From Streptomyces cellulosae (lineage in GTDB: Bacteria; Actinomycetota; Actinomycetes; Streptomycetales; Streptomycetaceae), in assembly GCF_000721105.1 (NCBI RefSeq), contig NZ_JOEV01000075.1, forward strand, positions 1 through 21,841: a stretch of 21,841 bases of DNA, given 5' to 3'. This document shows, one piece after another, positions 15,760 through 21,841 of the stretch. How positions within the stretch are numbered: position 1 is the first letter of the stretch; the number at the start of each line of letters is the position of its first letter. The notes beneath the pieces were generated by a model that was given only the letters and a program-made list of their open reading frames with translations, did no database searches and was not told the origin of the DNA. The translations under genes were made by a program, and so were the position numbers.

Positions 15760-16431
15760 TCAGGCAGTCCCGGGTATCACAAGCCCCGACTCGTACGCCA
15801 CGATCACCAGCTGTGCCCGGTCCCGCGCCCCCAACTTGCCCATGATCCGGCTGACATGGGTCTTCGCGGTCAGCGGGCTGAGTCCCAACGCGTCGGCGAT
15901 CTCGGGGTTGTTGAGACCGCGCGCGACCAGCGCGAGCACCTGCCGTTCCCGTTCGGACAGCCCGCTCGGCCCGCCCAGCGCGGATGTCGTCGCGGTGTCC
16001 GGCGCGCGCAGAAAGCGGGCGATCAGCCGCGAGGTGGGACCGGGCGAGAGGAGGGACTCCCCCGCGGCCACCGTCCGGATGGCGTCGAGGAGTTCGGCCG
16101 GCCTGATGTCCTTCACGAGGAAGCCGGACGCCCCGGCCCGCAGTGCCTCGACGATGTGCTCGTCGGTCTCGTACGTCGTCAGGACGAGCACCTTCACCCC
16201 CGCGAGATCCTCGTCGGCGGCGATGAGCCGGGTCGCCTCGATCCCGTCGAGGTCGGGCATGCGGATGTCCATCACGATGAGATCGGCCCGCGCCGACCGG
16301 GCCAGCGCCACGGCCTCCCGCCCGGTGCCCGCCTCGGCGACGACCTCCATGTCCCCGGCAGACGAAACGAGCATCGCGAAGGAGGCCCGTACGAGGTTCT
16401 GGTCGTCGGCCAGCAGTACGCGGATGGTCAT
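15760..16431 (-). CDS. NarL/LuxR-family response regulator
   Basis: A 223-residue regulator. The receiver domain (1-120) has D9-D10, phospho-acceptor D55 (VMDIRMP), T85 and K107 (FLVKD). The C-terminal LuxR-type HTH (~150-215) reads LSERERQVLALVARGLNNPEIA, then LSPLTAKTHVSRIMGKLG. The ATG at 16431 overlaps the kinase stop by four bases (ATGA) and has GAGG five bases upstream, so the two are translationally coupled. With the DesK-type kinase it forms a two-component pair, and by position it probably controls the MMPL exporter upstream. A NarL-style 7-2-7 palindrome lies before that exporter gene. The inducing signal is unknown. Confidence 0.95.
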   Translation of the reverse strand: MTIRVLLADDQNLVRASFAMLVSSAGDMEVVAEAGTGREAVALARSARADLIVMDIRMPDLDGIEATRLIAADEDLAGVKVLVLTTYETDEHIVEALRAGASGFLVKDIRPAELLDAIRTVAAGESLLSPGPTSRLIARFLRAPDTATTSALGGPSGLSERERQVLALVARGLNNPEIADALGLSPLTAKTHVSRIMGKLGARDRAQLVIVAYESGLVIPGTA

Positions 16432-17795
16432 CGAACCTCGTCCTCCCGGGACAGCGGCAGTGTGGCGGTCACCTCGAAGCCCCCAGCGGGCCCCGGACCG
16501 GCGTGCAGTGTGCCGCCCACGGTACGGGCTCGCTCCCGCATTCCGACGAGCCCGAACCCCGGCCTGCCGTCGGACGGGCCCACCCCGCGGCCCGAGCCGG
16601 CGTCCCCGCCCGTCCCGTCGTCCCTGACACTCACCCGCAGTGCGCCGTCCGCGGTCCACAGCCCCACCCGCACGGTGAGGTCCTCTCGGCCACCGTGACG
16701 TACGGCGTTGGTGAGCGCCTCCTGCACGATCCGGTACGCGGCGGCGCCCACGGAGGGCGGGATGCCGTCCGCGCGGACGGACAGTTCGACCTTGGCCCCG
16801 GCCACCCGGCCGGTCTCCGCGAGACCGGCCAGTCCGTCGATCCCGGGCAGCGGCCCCCGCATGTCCTCGAAGCCGGAAACAGAACGGGACATGGAACCGG
16901 CCCCCGCTCCCGGATCCGCGCCCACTCCCACGACCGTGTCATGCGCCCGCAGCACCTCCAGCGTCGTACGCAGTTCCCCCCGGGCGGTCCGGCAGGTCCC
17001 CGCGATGTCGTCCAGTGCCTGGGCGACGGCTTTGCGGTCGAGGCGCTCGGGGTCGGCGGTGAGGACGTGGGCCGCCACGGACGTCTGCACGCCGATGAGC
17101 GTGATGCTGTGGGCAAGCAGGTCGTGCAGGTCACGGGCGATCCGCAGCCGTTCCTCGGCGACGCGGCGCCTGGCCTCCTCCTCCCGGGTGCGTTCGGCCC
17201 GTTCGGCCCGCTCGACGACGGAGGCGACGTACCAGCGGTAGTAGCGGACGTCGATACCGATGAACAGGACCGCGATGATCCAGCCGGAGATCTCCAGGGA
17301 CTCCAGCGCCCCGTCCGAGTTGGTGAGGCCGTTGCTGATCAGTGTCGGGCCGAGGACGGCGACACCGGTGAGCAGCGTGCGGCGTACGGTGCCGGTCGCC
17401 GCCACGGTGTAGAGCGCCAGGACGATCGCGGGGGCGGGCAGGGCAGGGTTGTAGTCGAAGGCGTAGTACGGAGCCATGCAGGCCACCACCCCGAGCAGGG
17501 CCACCAACGGACTGCGCCGGCGCCATACGAGGGGCACGTGCCCGGCGAGCAGCAGCGTCCAGCTGAGATGGTCGGGCCGGGTCCCTTCGCCGCCCGTCAG
17601 GGTGATGGCTAGGGCGAGCACGGCGACGCCCAGCGCGAGGACCGCGTCGTTGCGGGTGCGGTGCGGTGCGGTCAGCGGTTCGCGGTTGATGGCGGACATG
17701 ATGCGCTCGGCGAGACGGGACCGCCCGCCGCCACCGGCCGCCGTCTCCGCCGCCGGCCGGTCGCGTACCTCTGTGGTCGTTCCCCGTTCTTCCAC
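16428..17795 (-). CDS. DesK-type sensor histidine kinase
   Basis: A 455-residue membrane sensor kinase. Residues ~50-190 contain about five hydrophobic segments, with no large extracellular domain, so it probably senses a membrane-linked cue. A basic coiled linker (~193-217) precedes the HisKA_3 dimerisation helix with phospho-His224 (ARDLHDLLAHS). The ATPase part shows the N box VQEALTNAVRHG (357-368), DDGTG (392-396) and GFGLVGMRER (413-422). The start is GTG 17795, with GGAAG about 8 bases upstream; Met33 is an alternative. Its stop overlaps the response regulator start. A strong hairpin (17825-17858) sits just upstream, between it and the MMPL gene, 150 bases away on the same strand. Confidence 0.93.
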   Translation of the reverse strand: MEERGTTTEVRDRPAAETAAGGGGRSRLAERIMSAINREPLTAPHRTRNDAVLALGVAVLALAITLTGGEGTRPDHLSWTLLLAGHVPLVWRRRSPLVALLGVVACMAPYYAFDYNPALPAPAIVLALYTVAATGTVRRTLLTGVAVLGPTLISNGLTNSDGALESLEISGWIIAVLFIGIDVRYYRWYVASVVERAERAERTREEEARRRVAEERLRIARDLHDLLAHSITLIGVQTSVAAHVLTADPERLDRKAVAQALDDIAGTCRTARGELRTTLEVLRAHDTVVGVGADPGAGAGSMSRSVSGFEDMRGPLPGIDGLAGLAETGRVAGAKVELSVRADGIPPSVGAAAYRIVQEALTNAVRHGGREDLTVRVGLWTADGALRVSVRDDGTGGDAGSGRGVGPSDGRPGFGLVGMRERARTVGGTLHAGPGPAGGFEVTATLPLSREDEVR

Positions 17796-17824
17796 GGCTC
17801 CATCTTCCGGTACTCGTGCGGGAA

Positions 17825-17858
17825 CCCGGGCGCCCCTCCGGAAGGAGAGGCGCCCGGG
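17825..17858 (-). terminator. 15-bp GGAA-loop hairpin between MMPL gene and kinase
   Basis: Arms 17825-17839 and 17844-17858 (outer part CCCGGGCGCC / GGCGCCCGGG) pair over 15 bp with one mismatch and a four-base loop (GGAA on the + strand, TTCC on the transcribed strand). It lies 88 bases past the MMPL stop and only 29 bases before the kinase GTG. It could end the exporter message, act as a partial attenuator, or protect the message 3' end. Confidence 0.65.
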
Positions 17859-17890
17859 CGGGCCCGCAGGATCAAGGTGCTCGATCGGCG

Positions 17891-17942
17891 TGCTGGATCA
17901 GAGCGTTCGATCAGATTGCTGGATCGAGGCGTTCGATCAGCG
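17891..17942. repeat. 26-bp tandem repeat behind the MMPL gene
   Basis: Two adjacent 26-base copies (17891-17916 and 17917-17942, each starting TGCTGGATC and containing GCGTTCGATCAG) differ at only a few positions, with a partial third copy at 17878-17890. They sit immediately after the MMPL stop. Each unit holds two GATC tetramers. Confidence 0.75.
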
Positions 17943-17945
17943 TGC

Positions 17946-20075
17946 TCAGGGTGCGCCGACGGTTTCCGCCTGCCGCGGCGGCTCGGTCGGTCCGGCCGGT
18001 CCGGTCCGTTCGGCCGGGTCGGGCTCCCGTGAGAGCACGCCCGGCCACCACACCTTCCGGCGCAGGGCGACGCTGGCGCTGGTCACCAGGTACGTCCGTA
18101 CGAGGAAGGTGTCGAGCAGGACGCCGACGGCGATCACGAAGCCGAGCTGGACCAGCTGCACCAGGCCCATGTTCGTCAGCACGGCGAAGGTCGCGGCGAG
18201 GACCAGTCCGGCGGAGGCGATGACGCCGCCGGTGGTGCGCAGCGCGGTGAGTGCCGCCGCGGTCGGTTCTGCTCCCGCCAGGGACTCCTCCCTCATCCGA
18301 TGCATGAGGAAGATGCCGTAGTCGACGCCGAGGGCGACCAGGAACACGAAGGACAGCAGTCCGAGCCCCGGATCGGTGCCCTTGAGGCCGAGGACCGGTT
18401 CGAAGACCAGTCCGCCGATCCCGAGGGAGGCGCCCCACACCGCGACGACCGCGACCACCAGGAGCAGCGGTGCGACCAGACTCCGCAGCAGCCCGATCAG
18501 GATGAGCATCACGCAGACGAGGACGAGCGGCACGACGATCTTCGTGTCCCGGGCGTTGGTGACCTCCAGGTCGATCTGCTGGGCGCTGTCCCCGCCGACG
18601 TAGGAGCCCTTCAGTTCGTCCCGCAGGGACTTGATGGTGGCGGTCTCCCCCGCCGACTGGGGTGCGCTCTTCGCGAAGACGGAGATCTCGGTCCAGCCGT
18701 CTCCCGTACGCCCCTTCTCCGCGCTGCCGACGCCCGGTGTGCCACGGACGGTCGCGAGGGTCTCGTCGGCGCGCCCCTGCGGGGTGATCACGTCGATGGG
18801 CTGGCTGCCCTGCCCGGGATAGGACTTGGCAAGGGTTTCCATCGCGACGACGGCCTCCGGCTTGTTGACGAAGGAGTCCTCCTGCTTGAGCGGTCCCGGC
18901 AGGTTGAGCGAGCCCAGGGCGAGGGCGCCGAGCAGTACGGCACCGCTCGCGAGTACGGTCAGCGGCCTGCGACCGGCAGAGCTGCCCATCGCCGAGAACA
19001 GGCTCCGCCGCTGCTTGGGCGTGCTCCCGAAGACGGGCACGAGCGGCCAGAACACCCGCCGTCCGACCACTACGAGGATGGCGGGGAGCAGGGTCATCAT
19101 CGCGATCAGCGCGCACAGCACACCGACGGTGCCGAGTGGGCCCATGCCCCGGCTGCTGTTGAGGTCGGCGGCGAGCAGGCACAGCAGTCCGGCTGCGACG
19201 GTGCCTGAGGAGGCGAGCACGGCGGGCCCGCAGCCGCGCAGGGCGGCGACCATGGCCTCGTACGGTCGCTCGAAGCGCCGCAGCTCCTCCCGGTAGCGCG
19301 AGACGAGCAGCAGCGCGTAGTCCGTGCCCGCCCCGAACACGAGGATCGTCATCACGCCCGAACTCTGCCCCGAGACGGTCGTGCCGAAGGCCTGGTTGAG
19401 GCCGTAGGCGACACCCATCGACATGTAGTCGGCGATCCCGGCGACGACGAGGGGCACGAGCCACAGCACGGGGCTGCGGTAGATCAGGATCAGCAGTACG
19501 GCGACGACGGCGACTGTGGTGTAGAGCAGCGGTCCGCCGAGCGAGTCGTAGACCGCGCCGGAGTCGGTGGCCAGCGCGCCGGTGCCGCCCACGTCGACGC
19601 TCAACCCGCCTTCGCCCTGGGCGACTTCGCGGACGTCGTTGACGAGCTTGTCCCGCTGCTCCTCGTTCGCGCCGGGCTCGTTGCTGGCGACCGGGTACAT
19701 CAGGGTCGTGCCGTCCTTGGACGGAATCCCCTTGGGAGTACCGCCGATCAGCTCGTGCTGCCGGGTGATCTCCGCGACCTGCCCGGCCGCGGTCTTCCGG
19801 TCGGCGGCGCTGAGCCCGCCGTCCCGGTGGTAGACGAGCACCATCTCGGTGGTCTCGCCCCCGGGCAACTTGTCCTCGATCTTCGCCGCTTGCGTCGAGT
19901 CCGCGCTCGCCGGCAGGTAGTCGGTGACCTTGTCGTGCTGCACGTCGGCGAGCTTCGCCGCGAACGGCCCGACGAGCGCGATCACGGCAATCCACAGCCC
20001 GAGCACCGCCCATGGAACGGCTCGCCTGCGTCCCGGCCCCAGCCTCGTCGTAGCGGTTGTCTCTGCGGCCCTCAT
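17946..20075 (-). CDS. MMPL-family (RND) transporter
   Basis: A 709-residue membrane protein of the MmpL/YdfJ class. It has the duplicated RND plan: TM1 near 20-40, a soluble domain (~42-180), a TM bundle (~183-340), TM at ~372-390, a second soluble domain (~392-510) and a second TM bundle (~512-672). The paired proton-relay motifs GTDYALL (250-256) and GVDYGIFL (583-590) are both intact. Such proteins export lipids, peptides or drugs using proton-motive force. ATG 20075 has GGAGGGAG 8 bases upstream. It heads a probable unit with the downstream kinase and regulator. The cytoplasmic tail is short and Pro/Glu-rich. Substrate unknown. Confidence 0.94.
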   Translation of the reverse strand: MRAAETTATTRLGPGRRRAVPWAVLGLWIAVIALVGPFAAKLADVQHDKVTDYLPASADSTQAAKIEDKLPGGETTEMVLVYHRDGGLSAADRKTAAGQVAEITRQHELIGGTPKGIPSKDGTTLMYPVASNEPGANEEQRDKLVNDVREVAQGEGGLSVDVGGTGALATDSGAVYDSLGGPLLYTTVAVVAVLLILIYRSPVLWLVPLVVAGIADYMSMGVAYGLNQAFGTTVSGQSSGVMTILVFGAGTDYALLLVSRYREELRRFERPYEAMVAALRGCGPAVLASSGTVAAGLLCLLAADLNSSRGMGPLGTVGVLCALIAMMTLLPAILVVVGRRVFWPLVPVFGSTPKQRRSLFSAMGSSAGRRPLTVLASGAVLLGALALGSLNLPGPLKQEDSFVNKPEAVVAMETLAKSYPGQGSQPIDVITPQGRADETLATVRGTPGVGSAEKGRTGDGWTEISVFAKSAPQSAGETATIKSLRDELKGSYVGGDSAQQIDLEVTNARDTKIVVPLVLVCVMLILIGLLRSLVAPLLLVVAVVAVWGASLGIGGLVFEPVLGLKGTDPGLGLLSFVFLVALGVDYGIFLMHRMREESLAGAEPTAAALTALRTTGGVIASAGLVLAATFAVLTNMGLVQLVQLGFVIAVGVLLDTFLVRTYLVTSASVALRRKVWWPGVLSREPDPAERTGPAGPTEPPRQAETVGAP

Positions 20076-20196
20076 TGACCGATCTCCCTCCGGGTGACGT
20101 CTGCTTCGGTCCCCAGACTTCCGGTGAGAACCACGGCTTTCGTCGGGCGAGAGGGCGAGGTGACGCGTACTGCCGGGGGCGACGGCGGGTGCGGAT

Positions 20197-20212
20197 TACT
20201 CCCTGGGGAGTA
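20197..20212. promoter_or_regulatory. 7-2-7 inverted heptamer, candidate NarL-type operator
   Basis: TACTCCC-TG-GGGAGTA is a perfect inverted repeat of two 7-base arms with a 2-base spacer, about 120 bases upstream of the MMPL start. The 7-2-7 geometry and TACYYMT-like heptamer (six of seven positions) are those known for NarL/NarP binding. A NarL/LuxR regulator is encoded in the same cluster, so it is the likely binder (inference). Confidence 0.55.
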
Positions 20213-20229
20213 GTCGGCGGACGGCGCGC

Positions 20230-20285
20230 GGCGCCCCGGAAGGGGCGCGGGGAACCGCGCGACCAGCCCTCATCGACCCGCGGCA
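20230..20285. repeat. Streptomyces-type GC-rich intergenic element with two GGAA hairpins
   Basis: This stretch resembles an element I recall as frequent between Streptomyces genes, with core AAGGGGCGCGGGGAACCGCG then GCGACCAGCC and GACCCGC. Two hairpins share bases: GCGCCCC-GGAA-GGGGCGC (20231-20248) and GCGCGG-GGAA-CCGCGC (20245-20260), so only one can form at a time. Its role is not established; only one copy is in this window. Confidence 0.55.
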
Positions 20286-20335
20286 GAAATCAATCTCCCG
20301 CCGGTATCGCCAACTCGCACGGGCCGGCCTGGCAA

Positions 20336-20360
20336 TTGATCACGACTCGATACGGGCCCT
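20336..20360. repeat. Second copy of an IS-end-like sequence
   Basis: TTGATCACGAC here is followed after a few changes by GGGCCCT, closely matching the bases right after the transposase fragment (15606-15630, TTGATCACGAC then CAGGCCCT). It looks like a solo end of a related element, without transposase sequence beside it. Confidence 0.4.
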
Positions 20361-20416
20361 GGGCCTTCCGGTTCTCGGGTTTCACCGGTCTGTCCGGCGC
20401 TGCGCCGTCCCGGGTC

Positions 20417-21841
20417 TCATCGGCGGTCGACGAGGGGTGTGAGGGTCGGTGTCGGTGTCTGTGTCTGTGTCTGGCGGGCCGGTGGGATCTGGGGTTGTGG
20501 GTGGTGGAGGCCGAAGGTGGTGAAGGCGGTGCGGGCCGGCAGGGGGTAGGGGTCCTTGCCGGTCAGGGTGTTGAGGATGGTGGCGCTGCGCCAGGCGGCG
20601 AGGCCGAGGTCGGGGGTGCCGACGCCGTGGGTGTGGTGTTCGGCGTTCTGGACGTAGACGTGGCAGTCGGTGCCGGTGACGGCGGGGTCGAGGACGAGGC
20701 GGAACTGTTCGTCGACGCGGGGGCGTTCGCGGTTGTCGCGGCGGAGGTAGGGGTCGAGGCCGGCGAGGATGCGGTCGAGGGAACGTTCGCGGTAGCCGGT
20801 GGCGAGGACGACGGCGTCGGTGGTGAGGCGGGTGCGGGTGTTCTGCTGGGTGTGTTCGAGGTGGAGTTCGACTTTGGTGATGGAGATGCGGCCGGCGGTG
20901 CGGACGCGGACGCCGGGGGTGAGGACGGTGTCGGGCCAGCCGCCGTCGAGGGTGCGGCGGTAGAGCTCGTCGTGGATGGCGGCGAGGGTGTCGGCGTCGA
21001 TTCCTTTGTGGAGTTGCCACTGGGTGGTGACGAGGCGGTCGCGGACGCTTTCGGTGAGGGCGTGGAAGTAGCGGGTGTAGTCGGGGGTGAAGTGTTCGAG
21101 GCCGAGTTTTGAGTACTCCATGGGGGCGAAGGCTTCGGTGCGACCGAGCCAGTGGAGTTTTTCGCGGCCGGCGGGGCGTCGGCGGAGCAGGTCGAGGAAG
21201 ATTTCCGCGCCGGACTGTCCGGAGCCGATGACGGTGATGTGGTCGGCGGCGAGGAGTGTGTCGCGGTGGTCGAGGTAGTCGGCGGCGTGGATGACGGGTA
21301 CGCCGGGTGCTTCGACGAGGGGTTTGAGGGGGCCGGGTACGTACGGTTCGGTGCCGATGCCGAGGACGACGTTGCGGGTGTAGGTCCGGCCCAGGGCTTC
21401 GGCTTCTCCGTCGCTGTCGAGTTGGGTGAAGTCGACTTCGAAGAGGTCGCGTTCGGGGTTCCAGCGGACGGCGTCGACCTGGTGGCCGAAGTGGAGTGTG
21501 GGCAGGTTCTCCGAGACCCAGCGGCAGTAGGTGTCGTATTCGGCGCGCTGGATGTGGAAGCGCTCGGCGAAGTAGAAGGGGAAGAGGCGCTCGCGGGTTT
21601 TGAGGTGGTTGAGGAAGGTCCAGGGGCTGGTGGGGTCGGCGAGGGTGACCAGGTCGGCGAGGAAGGGGACCTGGATGGTGGCGCCGTCGATGAGCTGGCC
21701 GGGGTGCCAGTGGAAGGCGGGGCGTTGTTCGTAGAAGACGGTGTCGAGTTCGGTGAGGGGGTGGGCGAGGGCGGCGAGGGAGAGGTTGAAGGGGCCGATG
21801 CCGATGCCGACGAGGTCGCGGGGGGCGTCGGGTTCGGGGTG
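20417..21841 (-). CDS. L-lysine/ornithine N-monooxygenase (SidA/IucD/PvdA family), N-terminus off window
   Basis: A flavin monooxygenase that N-hydroxylates lysine, ornithine or a diamine such as cadaverine for hydroxamate siderophores. The frame stays open to the window edge, so 474 codons plus stop are visible and only the extreme N-terminus is missing. The FAD motif GIGIGPFNLS lies ~11 residues in; then come FYEQRPAFHWHPG, the NADPH motif GSGQSGAE, MEYSKLGLEHFTPDY and the C-terminal VVLATGYRE. Family length is ~430-450, so the extra residues fit the repetitive tail (QTQTQTPTPT) coded by a hexanucleotide repeat. No acyltransferase or siderophore synthetase gene follows, unlike a desABCD operon; partners may lie upstream. 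Desferrioxamine DesB is a possible identity but is not proven. Confidence 0.92.
   Translation of the reverse strand, partial: HPEPDAPRDLVGIGIGPFNLSLAALAHPLTELDTVFYEQRPAFHWHPGQLIDGATIQVPFLADLVTLADPTSPWTFLNHLKTRERLFPFYFAERFHIQRAEYDTYCRWVSENLPTLHFGHQVDAVRWNPERDLFEVDFTQLDSDGEAEALGRTYTRNVVLGIGTEPYVPGPLKPLVEAPGVPVIHAADYLDHRDTLLAADHITVIGSGQSGAEIFLDLLRRRPAGREKLHWLGRTEAFAPMEYSKLGLEHFTPDYTRYFHALTESVRDRLVTTQWQLHKGIDADTLAAIHDELYRRTLDGGWPDTVLTPGVRVRTAGRISITKVELHLEHTQQNTRTRLTTDAVVLATGYRERSLDRILAGLDPYLRRDNRERPRVDEQFRLVLDPAVTGTDCHVYVQNAEHHTHGVGTPDLGLAAWRSATILNTLTGKDPYPLPARTAFTTFGLHHPQPQIPPARQTQTQTPTPTLTPLVDRR
20445..20474. repeat. Hexanucleotide repeat in the monooxygenase 3' end
   Basis: Five 6-base units of the form GTCGGT/GTCTGT run from 20445 to 20474 and encode alternating Gln-Thr and Pro-Thr near the C-terminus. 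The unit is a multiple of three, so copy-number change would keep the frame. Confidence 0.8.

Larger units (their letters stand above)
20076..20416. other. Upstream region of the MMPL gene
   Basis: No gene is visible in these 341 bases. The region holds the MMPL ribosome binding site, a 16-bp palindrome at 20197-20212, a GC-rich double-hairpin element at 20230-20285 and a possible IS end at 20336-20360. No clear -35/-10 pair was found. Confidence 0.7.

Noticed and set aside
17911..20013. 700-codon Arg-rich frame on the same strand as the MMPL gene
   Set aside because: It is a frame-shifted shadow of the MMPL gene, with extreme Arg/Ala/Gly content and no domain.
1..21841. CRISPR array, prophage or full biosynthetic cluster
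   Set aside because: No regularly spaced repeats, phage structural genes, integrase or multidomain synthases were seen.

Overview
This window looks like chromosome from a Streptomyces or a very close relative. The DNA is very GC-rich, codons mostly end in C or G, several genes start with GTG or TTG, leucine TTA codons are almost absent, and gene order and products are typical of a Streptomyces core chromosome. No organism name can be read from the sequence itself.

Left part (1-9,316, + strand): a YdeP/FdhF-like molybdopterin oxidoreductase (128-2407) and a PaaI-type hotdog thioesterase (2454-2942). A 680-base regulatory gap follows. Then comes a complete branched-chain amino acid ABC importer operon: lipoprotein binding protein (TTG start, 3622), permeases LivH and LivM, and ATPases LivG and LivF, with short or overlapping junctions. 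It is closed by a 17-bp perfect terminator stem (9270-9316). LivM carries about 200 extra N-terminal membrane residues.

Middle (9,353-15,630): a convergent ANTAR-domain response regulator (antitermination type); tRNA-Leu(CAA) with its own terminator; and a free-standing HTH plus two-motif LAGLIDADG protein just behind the tRNA, containing the only TTA (bldA-type) codon I found in any gene here. Then a convergent pyruvate kinase, a SIMPL/DUF541 protein, a Tat-exported 5'-nucleotidase-family phosphoesterase, and a short IS5-type transposase remnant between candidate inverted ends.

Right part (15,760-21,841, - strand): an MMPL exporter followed by a DesK-type histidine kinase and a NarL/LuxR response regulator. 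Kinase and regulator overlap by 4 bp. Upstream of the exporter lies a perfect 7-2-7 inverted heptamer of the NarL type, so the three genes can be read as a self-regulated export module. The exporter promoter region also holds a GC-rich hairpin element of a kind common between Streptomyces genes, and what looks like a second IS end. The window closes inside a siderophore-type lysine/ornithine N-monooxygenase whose N-terminus is off the edge.

The best candidates for new biology are the tRNA-linked HTH-LAGLIDADG gene with its TTA codon, and the MMPL/DesK/NarL module with its palindromic operator and the strong hairpin just before the kinase gene. Most other genes are ordinary core functions.
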